Counted from the stretch's first letter, positions 29,201 through 39,723 are shown. The stretch: 64,000 bases of DNA from Marthasterias glacialis (GCA_911728455.2 OU452228.1:4712001-4776000); one strand, 5' to 3'. The notes: generated by a model not told the origin, from the letters alone. A program made the numbers and translations.

Positions 29201-32200
29201 TGGGAATGCTGCCCATGATGATATCATGTACAGATGTTATTTTTACAGAGAACATACTTTTAAGGGATGCACCTCATGAGTTTACCCTTGTTTATTGGGT
29301 TAAGAACAATAACAAACACATCAATTATACCTGAATTCATTTTTGGTTTAAAAAAAGAAAAAGAATAGACTTTATTTTTTTCGAAAAAGAATCAAATTTC
29401 CACTTTTTATGGATACATATTTTTGCCATACCAATATTTCAACATTTATACACAAATAAATTTGGTAATCTTAGTCACAATTGTTAATTTTATTTACTGA
29501 ACTTGAAAGTGATCTTTTTGTAGCTCCTTTAGAATTCCATGTTCCTTTCTCCATTCCTCCTCTTCTCCTTTTGAAATGTTTCACTTTTTTGTTATAAATC
29601 TTACTAATTCTAATTCTCATTTCTTAATTTATTTCTTCACAGTGGCAAGAGGCCGAGAATCAGATGGCACAGCTTCCAGAAGTCTCACAGGCCTAGTCTC
29701 AATTCAAGGTGAGATTTACTTGCTCTAAAAAAAACAACACAAATTGTCGCTGAGCAATGTTGAAAATCTTAAAAGCAAAAAGGTATACAACCAATTATGT
29801 AAGTTTTTCTGATTGAGCAAATTGTTTGCTGTGAAGCACAAAGTGATTATGCTTGTGCTTCACATCTATTTACTTCAACATACCAGCCAATTAATATTTG
29901 TACCAAACAACTTCAGAACAATTAGTTGGGTAGGTCCTCTCTCTCTCTCTCTCCTCGCAAAATACAAACTTAGTTGTTTTTTGTTTAGATATCAAATGTC
30001 AGCGACTTATTTCTAGTGTTTTGACATTTTTTACATTTCATCTGTATGGATCAGAATAAATATTACAATAATATACTACTGGGGGAAGCATTAAGATACA
30101 TTGAAATATGCGCTATGTTTGGCTCTGTAACTATTTACAGTGCTTGTTGAGTTCAAAGGTTCATGTAAATCAAACATCCTGACTCAAAAATAAGTCCAGC
30201 AGGCAGTTTTTATGGTGTAGTTGTAAAACTTTCAAGCGTTTTGGCCTGACTTATAATTCCAGGGACTGAAATATACAAGTAAGATCTCAACTATGGGGGA
30301 GTGCTTTTCATTTCTGCTCCAAACAACTGCTACCCTGCACTCAAAGATTTCAAAAACGAGTTTGTCTTTTAAACTGTTAAACATTGTAAGCCTCCGAAAC
30401 ATAACTGTAGGCACACCTGAGAATGTTTTGGAGGGCCGTTGCTTGTTATGGTTTGGCACTTAGCAGCTATTCCCCATACCACAGCTTTTCTTTCAGTTTG
30501 TATGACAAGCAAATAAATCCCACATTTGGCATATTCAACCTGGGTACTTCAAGGGCTGTTGTGTATTTTATTATACGCTTTTTTGCTTTTGAACTCATGT
30601 CTTGGGACTGACACAAATCCGTAATGTACATAGAGTTTAGTGTAATCATCTATTGGTTGGTTTTCTTCGGTTGGTCCCATGATAACCAGAACAAGTTCAT
30701 AATATTTCCCATGCATATGTCCTATTCAGACTTTTGTTAGCACACTGTTGTTGACTTCAGTGCCTAGTGTACTGATCAGGATCAGTCCAAGGTTATTAAC
30801 CATGCATTCAAAACACGGCACTCAATGCACTTTGGTATAAGGACCTCACCAAATTAACCAAACAAGTCCAGTTCTGCAAACTTTGCAGGTGCTGTTTTAT
30901 CACCTCATTTTATGTAGTGACCTCCTAAAAGTGACTAAGTTGACCATGGTTTCTTTCCTTTAATGTAAGGTTTTCGCTTGGATCAAGCAAACGGATCAAG
31001 CAAACGGATCAAGCAAATATTGTCTCTTGTCATTTCAGGCCATTTCAGATCTCCAGTCTGTCTGTGAGCCAGTTGATGATACTGCGCAAACTTTCCCTGC
31101 TTAAGCTCACCTCACTGATGGAGAGGCATTCTATTACGCACCGCAGTGGTTGGAGCTGGTAAGGATGAATTGTCTAGAAAAAAAAATAATGAATTTGTGA
31201 ACTAAATGAGACTTAAACATCTTGAAATAGTAAAATTATTGAAAAATAGATTTTAAGAATGAATCCTAGAAAATTGAAAGTTTTATGCTTGGTTTAACAT
31301 TTTTGATATTTATCTTCTTTCTTTAAGGATGATGCCACGCTTCATGAAGCGTATTAAGAGCCCAGACTACAAGGACCGTAATGTCTTTGGTGTGCCCCTT
31401 CTCCAGGTGCTACAACAGACGGGGCTACCACTCCCCCAGACAATCCTCTATGCTATGAGGTTTCTCCGTCGTACATCCAATGATGCGGTGGGCATCTTCC
31501 GCAAGCCAGGGGTACGATCTCGCATCCAGCAGCTCAAGAGGCTGAATGAGAGCAACCCAGGTACATATTGCATTGAAATTTTTAAACCCATCCCTTTCAA
31601 TATCTGTCTTCTGTCTGCAGGCTTATTTCTCTTTTAAATTTTTTCTGTCAAGTTTCAAAAGTTTACACATACCGACCAAATTGAAGAATCACTGGTTTTC
31701 CTATCATTGTCAGGATATATATGCCAGAAATCCTACATTCTGTGACTTCTTTCAAGTGTCAAACTCTAAATAGGATTAATGTGGTTATATTAGAGTCAAG
31801 GTCAGGGTAGTGCTCCCATTGAGTGATTAACAAGAAAAGTGTAGGAACCTCTTACAATTTAAACAGTTCATCCAATTCAGTGAAGGGGAATACATATGGT
31901 CAGCTATATACTCTTAACAGTGCAGTCATGTTGTGAATTCACAGTGTTGTGTTTAACCCTATCGTAAAAGAATGCCTAACAGAGTATTCTGTTCAATTCT
32001 CACGGTCCTTTTGGCCCAGTTTTCCCCCTTAAAAACCGTGGCAGGTGATCTACTGCCTACAAGATACTCCTGATCATGACAAATGTCATGTGAAATGCAA
32101 CTCCCCTTAGGGCCTGCCCCGACCCAGTTCCATGGTACATTAAGGTGCATCTGTACAGAATACTGACAGGGTTTCAACTTGATGAAGACATGATGATGAT

Positions 32201-35200
32201 GAATATATCGAGGTATTCAGAGTGTAAGGAAGAAGGATTGCTGCTAGTGTCGCCTCAGCTGGTGAGATTTTCTCGTCAGATGGGATTTAGAAAATCCATT
32301 CCACTAGATTCCTAGGTTTCCCCCCCCCCTCAACACCTCATCGCGTATACCACTTTTCCTAAGATGGAACCATGAAAAAAAGTGACATACTTTCAGTAAA
32401 CCGGCCTTTCTCTATCTTTTTCCTCGCCCCCACAAATGTCAAATGTTAACCTGTACAGATTGTTGGATCTGCATTATAGTTTCATGTCATGTCTTGCCTC
32501 AGTGTGATGGTGCACTTATGGTATTCTCATTTTCATTCCTCAAGATCTTCTCTGTCTGGATTATGTTATATATCCCTGGGAAATTCTCTGGTGGCAATGT
32601 TCCAAGAGAAATTTAAGAATATTCCCACAAATATCAAGCAGAATTTCACAGGACCTTGTCCTCTAAACTGGAGATCATCTTGTCAGATTGAGTTAAGAAG
32701 TCTTATTCTATATTAAATTCCCAAATTAGGAGCCTTTAAAAAAGAGAGGAAAAAAAAAAAAAAGCATGGCTTAAAGTTTTCTGTTAAGTCATCATACCCC
32801 TTGGCATTGATCCAATTCAGTTGGCCTACATTCCCTTTATTTTCAAACTGTTACAAACCATTAGGTTTTGTAACTCCAAGTCATCTGTCATGTAGAAGTC
32901 TCAATGTTAAATGCCAGCAAGGAATTTTAAAATCCATTTTATGCCTTGCATTGCATATGTTGTTTCTAATTTCATTTGTAACTGTCACGGTAATATTTAT
33001 TGCACCTTGGGGTTTGGTTTGATATTGTGTTCCTGTGTACTTTAAACCACCGTGTAGATAACATGAGCTATGAAGGCATGATGTCGTATGATGTGGCCGA
33101 TATGCTGAAGCAGTATTTTCGGGATCTCCCTGAACCTGTTGTTACAACCAAGCTTTCCGATACCTTCATCACTGTTTTCACATGTGAGTATTCAAAGAAA
33201 CACAGCTGCAGAAACACAAGATAGTTGCTCTCAAATTGGCATCCTTCAAATTGGGTTTGGCATCAGAAGGGGTGAAAGGGGTGACAAGGACAGATGTACT
33301 TGACTCAAATGACTGTCCTCATGGTCAGATGGGTATCTGGGAATCAGTTGATTAGTTGCAGAGGGAAAAATATTGTATTTTCAATTTAGGATATATTAAT
33401 TTGCTTTAAATTAAGTCACTAGTCCTGAAACATTGACTATTTTTATACATTTTTTGATAAGATGGCTCTGTATAAATGTTGGCCTATATATAAAATATGC
33501 ATGATATTTATAACTATGAGAGGGAAAGTGTTCAATTACCCATTGGCGGGCAGAGAGTGGAAGGGGAAAACATATTGTAACCTTTAACATTTTCCTTGGC
33601 AATACCCCGGGAAGTCCTAACCATGTGCGTAGAATTCAATCAATACTAAAGCACTTACATAGCCACTGTGTTTTTCTAAACTGTAATGATAGAATCCCTG
33701 CACCAGTAGAGAATCTAAGTTTCCCCCTTAACTTGATTCCGTTCTAAATTTATCCAATCAACATTGGTTTAAATAAATGTCATCAGACTGCGAATCACGC
33801 AGATCGGTTTTTAAAATGAAGAATGATAACGTGATCCTTTTCTCCAATTTGAGTAGTTTTTGGTTTTTATTCAAACTTCAGGGGAATTGCAAAAGCAAAG
33901 CGAAATTTCTTGCATCACAAATGAAAAACAGCGCATACAGAATTGTTGCGCCACCAAAATTTGCTTCACGTTCCCTTTCATGTGAAGTCAAGTATGAAGC
34001 AGGCTTGGGAGAGCATCAGTTGTCAAGCATTACAAATTATATCCTGCTCAGTACAAACAATATACCCATTACTGATACAAATGGGGATCAATTAGAAGTA
34101 TAATTATGCCTACAAGGGCATTTGACATTACCATGCTCCTATGAGTGCCAACGTATTTTGATGGTGTATTTTTCCCCTTTGCATTGCTCCTGTTTTGTGA
34201 TTTTCTTTCTCTGAAATGTGATGGGTCAGTACTTGTGCCTGCAAATTTGGCTTATTACCATACACGGGCAAAGTTGAAAATAGAAATTGATTCCATGAAT
34301 AAGCCCAAAGGTTTTTATTGTACAGTAGGAAATAAACATAAAGCCCCCATGAACCTACTGCTTTGGCAACTCGCCAAGTAACCAGGGTGATTTTTTTTAT
34401 ATAGCTATTTCTGATCTAAGCTAAGCTCTACTTGCCAGAACCAATCAATATTATGCCGAAAGAAACCCACACACTTTGATCCGCACAATTATGCAAATCT
34501 AAATTCCTCTTAAAAAACAAAATCAGAGAGGAGGTAATATATGTTTCTGTTTGAATAAGGATATCAGTTAATGCAGTTTGGAAAGCGTAGGTAGCATTTG
34601 TTTTGATCCTTTGCTGAGGAAGGGATATTACGTGAGTTGCTAGGTTTATTTTGTAGAGATGTTTAGTATCAGTATGCAGTACATGTTGTTTCTAATGCCC
34701 ACGTATCTACCTAACAACGCTAAGTACACTGATCTCTGTTCTGCAGACTGTTTACATGCATTAGCTAACCTAAACTTACCTATCAGAACGAATCCCCCTC
34801 TGACTGAATGGCATCACACCCTGTCGTTTCCATGGAAATATCGCGTGAAAACCGAGGAAGGCAAATATTAGTTTGTATCCTCAAGAAAATAACCTGACTG
34901 AGAGATTGAGATCTTAGTTAAAAACAAATCGGTTGCAAGGAAGAGTTAATATCCATTTTTAGAAACTCTATTTTGAAATGTCCCCTTTTTCACAAGTTTG
35001 TTTGCCTTTTAACAAAATAAAAATAAAAATAGACACAATCTGTGCAGAATGACGTGAGTCTCGTTCCTTCATTACTTGCAATGTTGAAACCTCTCTAATG
35101 TAGCCAACTTTTAGTGTCGACATTAAAACATGCAAAACTCCAGACTCGGAACCCTAGATATTTTGCCATTTTGTATAATTACCTGGGCCTGCTCGTTGGT

Positions 35201-38200
35201 CCAAGAATATCACTGAGAACTGCCCTTGAAGTTCTTCATTTATGTTCTGATGATGAATGCATCTTCTTAATCTGATTTATCAATTGTGTATTTCTCTGTC
35301 ATTACAGCTGGCATGCCCAAGGATCTACGTCTGTCTGCGATTCAGGCGGCCGTCATGCTGCTGCCTGATGAGAACCGAGAGGTTCTGCAGTCCCTGCTCC
35401 TATTCCTTAGTGACATAGCAGACCACTCTAATGAGAATCAGGTAAAATCAGGGTCTGCTTGATGGGTTCTGTAGGCTAAAGCAATCTAGGGTCCTCCATA
35501 TGAACAGATTTTCCTTTTCATCCACTTGTTATGATTTTTCCTCTGCATTATTCAGTTTCCATAACCATAAATAGAATGGAAAAACATTTCACTTCCATGA
35601 GGTATTATACACATTTTTGAATTTGTTTTTCTTTTTCCAGATGACTGCATACAACTTGGCTGTTTGCTTTGCCCCATCCTTATTCCAACTCGGCAAAAGC
35701 CCAATCCCAAACAATCGCCAGATTAGCAGTCCACGACGTGCCCGCAAGATGGCCACATCAAGACCTGACCAAAAAGAATTGATTGAGAATGTGGCTGCAA
35801 ATGAGTGCCTCGCTCTGATGATCAGAGAGGTCAAGAAACTTTTCATGGTGAGTTAAAGAACCACACTCCCTCCTTTTTCAAAATGAATAAATGAAAATTG
35901 ATTAATAAACTAAAGAACTGTAGTTATCAAACTCTCATTGGTAGACACAAGCCACCATCATGGAATCATTAACCTGTTCATAAAACAGACAGTATAACAT
36001 TAATCTAGACCCCAACACTAAATAGGGAAACGACAAGCTTAATGTATGCAACCTGAAAGAAATGCATCCCTGTACCAAACGTCACAATGTTTATCTGAGC
36101 CACACTTTACATCAATTAGCTATTGACAATCTTGGGCGCGCGACATTCATCTTCAGTATGCTAAACTAAAAGGTTTGATCGCCGACGCACTCTCATACAC
36201 GTAATATAATAAGCCCGTGGGTAGTTTGTTGGCAGAGAACACAGCCTAATGATACTTATTTTTAGATCCTCAATCTACTTTGCTCTGTTGATCTGTCAAC
36301 GGCTAAGGAAGATCTATAACGTTCTAGCGTTGCCCAATCTTGCTGACATTTAGGTGCTCAGGAATCAAACTACAAGGCTAGGGCTTTTAGAGGTTTTATT
36401 TTTTGTTCAGCAACGCCTATTTTTGTCGGTATTATTTATCTGTGGGGCTTAAGTGGCTGTGTCGCTAATCAAATCCATGTTGTCATTTCAAATTGGTTTT
36501 GAAACGAGGAACGGATTGGAAATGTGCAACAACATTGAGAGATATTTTGGGCCTTACTCTTGTTTGAAGGTCGCAGTAGCAGCCGCTATGTAATAATCTC
36601 TTTGCATGCTTATCTGATTATTAAAATGGCTCTTCTAACCAGTTGGAAAAACCAACACTATCTTTGGATTTAACTCGAGAAAATCCTAGAATAGTGCCCA
36701 AATATTATCTTAGCTCTGAAAGAACTGATTGAGTTTACATAGTTCACTATTATTTTTGTTGTCATTACAAAGGGAACCATAACAATGTTCCATCAAATAA
36801 TAAGACAGATCTACACATCAAAATAAAGACTTCAAGTATTTTGCAAAAGTTCTACTTTAGAGGGTGTTTTTTGTTATATTTATATATTTGTTTTATTACT
36901 CACTGTGTCTTTCTCAAACTTTCTAAGGAATCTGATGCTCATAAGTCTCTTTTTGTTTTGTTTCCATGAAGGTGCCAGAAGACCTCATGACTAAATGCCA
37001 CTTCTCCTACATGGACCTGGGTGAGCCAGTTGAGCTGGAGGAGCTGGGTAGAAAGAGAAACGATGAATCGGGCAACTATGGTAGCTATCTTGAAAGCTGT
37101 CTTCAAGGACTTCTTAAGGTGAGGGTTGTTCACCAAACTGTGACTTGCACCATTCATTCAGGATGATAGAGGATTAGCCCTTAATATTACCCGCATTGAA
37201 AGTTTGTATCATAGCAGTAGCTACTATACAAGATTGTCAGCTCATCCTCTGCAATAAAACATCATTCAGATGTTTAAACCAGACTCTATTTGATATGAGT
37301 TATTCACATTTTTTTTTTGAAGTTGATTGTTTGAAATTTGTTTAATTTCCAACTTGTCACTTTAAAAAAGATGGTTTTTTTTTTCAAGCAATCTGATTTT
37401 GTGTTCTATTTCAAAAAGTTTGTCTATTTGCAAACACGAGGTCATGGAAATGACTTTTTTTTTCCCAGTACTGACTGTCTATAAATGAATACACACCATA
37501 CAGGAATCAAGAGAGAAGTTCAAGGGATGGGTGATATGTCCAACAGTGGATGGCGTTGAGGTAGCTTTCAAGAAGGTTGGTGATGGGCACCCACTGAGGT
37601 TATGGAAGTGTACTGTTGACATCGGTGCACCACCGGCTGATATTCTACAAAGGGTACTCAAAGAAAGGTGAGAATCTTCCTCAGTCAGAAAGCTAGCATA
37701 TGAACTACTTTGCAAACATTTAATGTTTTCACTTCCCCCCAATTTTATTATCATTCCCATATGCACCATGACTCAAAAGCAAATTAAATTACGCTAAAAG
37801 ATCAAAACGAATTACACATTCTTACAGTCCATTAAGTGTTCATACTGATTTGATTTTGTTTGTTTTGCGTGCAGACACCTTTGGGATGAAGATCTAGTTA
37901 AGTGGCGATCAGTTGAGACTCTGGAAAAGACTACCGAGGTATTCCAGTATGTAGTGAACTCCATGGCGCCTCATCCCTCAAGAGACTATTGTGTTCTCAG
38001 GTGAGTAGGAAACCAGACATGATGACATTTACCACTTGCCAGGAGACCCATAAAATTGAAGTCGTCTGTCTAGAATGAATATTACTTTCTGACTTTCCCA
38101 GGATAACATTGGGACCAAGTATTACAGATATTGCTTGGTATTATTACCAAATTATATGAAGTAATGACACTCAGCTGTAGAGCAGTATCATGTATTATAT

Positions 38201-39112
38201 GAGGAGTTTTGCCAACAGAGTGGGTTTACTTAATAGACTGGTGTTGGTCAGCTGTTTGTTTCACAGCTTACGTGGTTGTTGTTGGGTGTAGTCACTAATC
38301 CGTAGGATTGTTGCATTGTGTACTGTTGTTGACTTTCATCGCCATCACAATGCAACAAGAAGGTGAAGGTTATTTAAATTTTTTCTGTAAACAAACCCAT
38401 TGAAAATTGGAAACTGTCATTTGGTAGAGGATTATATGTTGAAGAAATGTACCCTTCATAATGTTTGACGTCAATAGATTTATTTATAATCATTGTATGA
38501 TACTTATCTATGGAACCTGTAAACCATCTTGGGAGATAATGTAGCTAATCAAATTGTCACAGACAGCCGTCTGGCACCAGACTCCCCATTAGGTGAGATA
38601 AGGGAATAGCCTGCTACCTGGCAACTGTTTGGGCATCCAGCACCCAGCTTAGATTAAAGGCATGTTATCTTTGGGTGACATTTAGATGATCCTTAAACAA
38701 AAAAATACACAGAATGTCAAAAGGAAAGAATACTTATTACCATTCTGTTATCATGAAAAGGAATTTATATCTCTCAGTGACCACTTATGATAAATGTATA
38801 ACTCTATTTTCCACCTATAGGTCATGGAGAAATGATTTGCCAAGAGGAACTTGCGCTCTGGTCTCCACCTCCATAGAGCACCCTGACGGCCCCCTCATGG
38901 GTGGGGTAAGGGGTACAGTCCTTGCTTCTCGCTTCCTCATAGAGCCTTGTGGGTCTGGAAAGTCACGTCTTACACACATATGCCGAGTTGACACCAAGGG
39001 GAGAACAGTTGATTGGTACAACAAGGCCTATGGGCACATCATGGCCAGACTGGTGGGAAAGATTCGGGATTTGTACATCCATGAAGCTGAGGGTCCTGAA
39101 ACAAAAGTCTGA
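2150..39112 (+). CDS. DLC1: DLC-family RhoGAP (SAM-RhoGAP-START), 5' partial; gene span with 15 exons
   Basis: This is the single invertebrate-type counterpart of vertebrate DLC1/STARD13/STARD8. These proteins stimulate GTP hydrolysis by RhoA/Cdc42 at focal adhesions and restrain actomyosin tension. Fifteen exons join in frame to give 1,257 visible residues. Order: SAM (about 1-65), serine-rich linker (about 72-720), RhoGAP (about 785-1000), START (about 1045-1257). The catalytic arginine finger is in GIFRKPGV (residue 840, codon 31,500-31,502). The linker has a polybasic patch (20,522-20,569), a tensin-binding-like SVYGNVP (21,161-21,181) and RRDSGVG (24,060-24,080). Splice sites are GT/AG with matching phases throughout. 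The first exon begins two bases into a codon, so at least one upstream exon is missing. Known from the family: function and domains. Inferred: one-to-one orthology with all three vertebrate paralogues. Confidence 0.95.
5911..6032. repeat. 63-bp tandem duplication
   Basis: Two adjacent copies share TCAAAATATTTAATTAATG, TTTTTCTATA, CTGTATCA and GATCTTGAACTG, with a few indels. The first copy starts at 5,911 and the second at 5,974. Confidence 0.85.
9350..9487. repeat. Inverted repeat with ~30-bp arms (foldback)
   Basis: The left arm contains TACACCACCGCAGCTATGGC and the right arm contains GCCATAGCTGAGGTGGTGTA, which is its reverse complement apart from small differences. The arms are separated by roughly 75 bp. 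The GC-rich arms stand out from the AT-rich intron, suggesting a small insertion. Confidence 0.75.
9888..9969 (+). CDS. DLC1: DLC exon b: middle of SAM domain
   Basis: The acceptor is a pyrimidine tract followed by CTTGCAG; the donor is GTACGT at 9,970. The product includes FPIDISSVERDHDFLDQDLL, which matches the FPIDIS...HDFLD core of the DLC SAM domain. The exon enters in phase 1 and leaves in phase 2, consistent with both neighbours. Confidence 0.95.
9970..15945 (+). other. DLC intron (6.0 kb)
   Basis: Non-coding apart from a MITE at 14,585-14,909. A 113-codon open frame (10,241-10,582) shows no splice context or family resemblance. A GTGCAC palindromic triplet lies at about 10,848-10,864. 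Confidence 0.7.
14585..14909. mobile_element. MITE with terminal inverted repeats and an internal 48-bp palindrome
   Basis: The left end starts CAATTCGTTAGTG and continues TTTTCACGAAGCGACGGGCA. The right end is its reverse complement with few changes, ending at GACGAATTG (14,909). The left terminal repeat is immediately followed by an inverted copy of itself. This makes a hairpin with 21-bp perfect arms (14,595-14,615 and 14,622-14,642) and a 6-bp loop. There is no coding capacity. Confidence 0.8.
15946..16006 (+). CDS. DLC1: DLC exon c: end of SAM domain
   Basis: The acceptor is CCTCACAG and the donor GTAAGT at 16,007. The exon encodes RLHILNKCASMKIEAPLHRS, the final SAM helix (LNTLNKCA-like in vertebrates), and ends on a codon boundary. 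Confidence 0.94.
16007..20011 (+). other. DLC intron (4.0 kb)
   Basis: I see no repeat array or element with clear ends. A G10 run occurs near 19,090. An open frame of 109 codons (19,396-19,725) has no recognised homology. Confidence 0.65.
20012..21662 (+). CDS. DLC1: DLC exon d: large serine-rich linker exon
   Basis: This 1,651-bp exon runs from an AATTTGTCAG acceptor to a GTTAGT donor. It opens with GDESDEEDQCAISNKW and WSR, the family's acidic/CAIS signature just after the SAM. It then becomes low-complexity and Ser/Pro-rich. Recognisable islands are a basic stretch (KNFLKRLDSLKLKR, 20,522-20,563), VISEPI, MRRRAQTSEKN, SVYGNVP (21,161-21,181), MRKRTRSNSLP, and a C-terminal helix containing LESLLNGI (21,599-21,622). 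In vertebrate DLC proteins this region is the focal-adhesion-targeting segment that binds tensins, talin and FAK. Residues 72-621 of the visible protein. Confidence 0.95.
21663..23808 (+). other. DLC intron (2.1 kb)
   Basis: Non-coding. It holds an A-run of about 23 bases at 22,644-22,666 with no recognisable SINE or retrocopy body beside it. Confidence 0.65.
23809..24103 (+). CDS. DLC1: DLC exon e: Ser/Pro-rich linker with RRDSGVG motif
   Basis: The acceptor is TTTCACAG and the donor GTAAGA. The 5' half is strongly Ser/Pro-rich (alternating SP and SPLPSP) and the 3' half ends with ERRDSGVGNSLTRPNR. That motif is nearly identical in vertebrate DLC proteins just before the RhoGAP module. The RRDS serine (residue 709) fits a basophilic-kinase site. 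Enters phase 1, leaves phase 2. Confidence 0.95.
24104..29642 (+). other. DLC intron (5.5 kb)
   Basis: Non-coding. It includes an exon-like open stretch at about 27,276-27,406 with plausible splice sites but incompatible phase. I see no repeat with defined ends. Confidence 0.65.
29643..29708 (+). CDS. DLC1: DLC exon f: pre-RhoGAP segment
   Basis: The acceptor is TTTCTTCACAG and the donor GTGAGA. Read from the spliced phase it gives SGKRPRIRWHSFQKSHRPSL plus NS, the conserved RWHSFQ-SHRPSLNS block of the family. Other frames give unrelated peptides, so the phase from exon e decides the reading. Confidence 0.95.
29709..31038 (+). other. DLC intron with CT microsatellite and 13-bp triplicate
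   Basis: A short (CT)n tract lies at about 29,937-29,953. Three tandem copies of GGATCAAGCAAAC/T lie at 30,980-31,018, ending about 20 bp before the acceptor. Confidence 0.75.
30980..31018 (+). repeat. 13-bp tandem repeat x3 at an intron 3' end
   Basis: Perfect copies of GGATCAAGCAAAC (the last copy ends in T) occupy the usual branch-point region of the acceptor at 31,038. Confidence 0.9.
31039..31158 (+). CDS. DLC1: DLC exon g: pre-RhoGAP helices
   Basis: Of two nearby CATTTCAG acceptors only the upstream one (AG at 31,037-31,038) keeps the frame open; the downstream one runs into TGA. The exon encodes QLMILRKLSLLKLTSLMERH and HRSGWSW, matching the LRKLSLL...ME(K/R)HS...GW(T/S)W block. Three 13-bp tandem copies (30,980-31,018) lie immediately upstream. 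Confidence 0.94.
31328..31560 (+). CDS. DLC1: DLC exon h: RhoGAP N-terminal half with arginine finger
   Basis: The acceptor is CTTTAAG and the donor GTACAT. The exon encodes PRFMKRIKSPDYKDRNVFGV then LQQTGLPLPQTI and VGIFRKPGVRSRIQQLKRLN. The Arg in GIFRK is the GAP arginine finger that stabilises the GTP-hydrolysis transition state. All expected motif residues are present, so catalysis should be intact. Confidence 0.97.
31561..33057 (+). other. DLC intron (1.5 kb)
   Basis: Only short homopolymers (C-run near 32,322; A-run near 32,750) are visible. No gene, array or element end recognised. Confidence 0.65.
33058..33183 (+). CDS. DLC1: DLC exon i: RhoGAP core
   Basis: The acceptor is CCGTGTAG and the donor GTGAGT. 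The exon encodes YDVADMLKQYFRDLPEPVVT and KLSDTF, the family-diagnostic DVAD-LK-YFRDLPEP helix of RhoGAP domains. Phase 1 in and out. Confidence 0.97.
33184..35307 (+). other. DLC intron (2.1 kb)
   Basis: It contains a 108-codon open frame (33,777-34,103) preceded internally by an acceptor-like TTCAG, but its composition and lack of a matching donor do not support an exon. Nothing else recognised. Confidence 0.6.
35308..35441 (+). CDS. DLC1: DLC exon j: RhoGAP core
   Basis: The acceptor is CATTACAG and the donor GTAAAA. The product contains LRLSAIQAAVMLLPDENREV and LQSLLLFLSDIADHSNENQ. This is the AI-A--LLPDENR---L--LL-FL helix pair of DLC RhoGAPs. Confidence 0.97.
35641..35847 (+). CDS. DLC1: DLC exon k: RhoGAP C-terminal part
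   Basis: The acceptor is TTTTTCCAG and the donor GTGAGT. The exon begins MTAYNLAVCFAPSLFQL, the NLAVC-APSLF motif of RhoGAP domains. A variable basic loop and RPDQKELIENVAANECLALM follow. Both boundaries fall between codons. Confidence 0.97.
35848..36971 (+). other. DLC intron (1.1 kb)
   Basis: AT-rich, no recognised repeat or exon. Confidence 0.6.
36972..37118 (+). CDS. DLC1: DLC exon l: RhoGAP-START connector
   Basis: The acceptor is CCATGAAG and the donor GTGAGG. It encodes VPEDLMTKCHFSYMDLGEPV, ELEELG, and YGSYLESCLQGLLK, which begins the START domain. This corresponds to the VPEEM...LEALG...Q-CVDGL(F/L)K stretch of DLC1. Confidence 0.95.
37119..37503 (+). other. DLC intron (0.4 kb)
   Basis: Short intron with several T-runs; no other content seen. 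Confidence 0.7.
37504..37667 (+). CDS. DLC1: DLC exon m: START domain
   Basis: The acceptor is CCATACAG and the donor GTGAGA. The exon encodes EKFKGWV, VAFKKVGDGHPLRLWK, VDIGAPPADILQRVLKER. This is the START beta-strand region with the family's (P)PLRLW signature. Lipid ligands of DLC START domains are not well defined and none can be inferred here. Confidence 0.96.
37875..38000 (+). CDS. DLC1: DLC exon n: START domain
   Basis: The acceptor is GCGTGCAG and the donor GTGAGT. The exon encodes HLWDEDLVKWRSVETLEKTT, EVFQYVVNSMAPHPSRDYCV and LR, including the invariant SMAPHP-RDY- block of DLC-type START domains. Confidence 0.97.
38001..38820 (+). other. DLC intron (0.8 kb), last intron
   Basis: The frame of the last coding exon stays open upstream of the acceptor to about 38,714. 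The reading before 38,821 is not DLC-like and the splice phase places the boundary at 38,820/38,821. Confidence 0.7.
38821..39112 (+). CDS. DLC1: DLC exon o: end of START domain and stop codon
   Basis: The acceptor is CCACCTATAG and the reading frame closes with TGA at 39,110-39,112. The exon encodes SWRNDLPRGTCALVSTSIEH, SRFLIEPCGSGKSRLTHICR, VDTKGRTVDWYNKAYGH and the final helix. RFLIEPCG-GKS-LT--CRVD is essentially invariant in DLC proteins. The protein ends about where vertebrate DLC proteins end. Confidence 0.97.
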
Positions 39113-39226
39113 AGACTTGGAACCACTGGGATTATTTGAAAAAAGCTGCTTAGTGCCTCAGGCAACAGTTGAGAGAGGACTATACTGTCAAGACTTGAGA
39201 GGACATTTGTTATTGTGGTCAATGTA

Positions 39227-39377
39227 CAATGGGAGACTTTGGAACAATAGGTGGCAGCAGACTTACCGGGTAAATTGTTGTTGTTAACAAAGTAATGAGC
39301 ATGCGCACATTTCTGAGAACAATGGACATACCTGGTAAGTCTGCTGCCCGCTAACGTCCTCAAAAGTCTCCTATTGT
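39227..39377. repeat. Foldback inverted repeat inside the DLC 3'UTR
   Basis: The inner arms GGCAGCAGACTTACCGGGTA (39,253-39,272) and TACCTGGTAAGTCTGCTGCC (39,330-39,349) are reverse complements but for one base. The outer arms CAATGGGAGACTTTGG and CAAAAGTCTCCTATTG also pair. The structure looks like an inserted MITE of about 150 bp. Confidence 0.85.
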
Positions 39378-39715
39378 CTTGACACAGCCCATACTGAATC
39401 ACCAAGTGATTCTTTTTGGATTACGTTTTGAATTTGTGTATTAGATATCAATATAAATGACGTGAAGTAAATTACCGCTCAATACAGGATTCAAGCAGAA
39501 TGATTTTCGTCTGAGCTACAAACAGGAAATATCAATGAGTAACGTTCAGGACTTCCTTAAGCTGTATGCTAATCAAAGAATTACAATGTTATGAATTTAC
39601 ATCAAATGTTTCAATGTGGTTCAAATCCCACATGTACAGTTGTTAAGGTCATTCTACTCTCAAGGACAAACCACTACACAAAGAATGTCTGACAGTCTTC
39701 AAATTGAAATCTGTA

Positions 39716-39723
39716 TGTACATA
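39716..39723 (+). promoter_or_regulatory. Pumilio-type motif TGTACATA in 3'UTR
   Basis: This matches the TGTANATA consensus bound by PUF proteins. A second copy lies at 39,872-39,879. The matches are exact but short, and function is inferred only. Confidence 0.35.

Noticed and set aside
33777..34103. 108-codon open frame in a DLC intron
   Set aside because: It contains an internal acceptor-like site but no donor giving a compatible phase, and nothing resembles DLC proteins at this point of the RhoGAP domain.
38714..38820. In-frame upstream extension of the last DLC exon
   Set aside because: Family alignment begins exactly after the ACCTATAG acceptor, and the phase with the preceding exon matches there.
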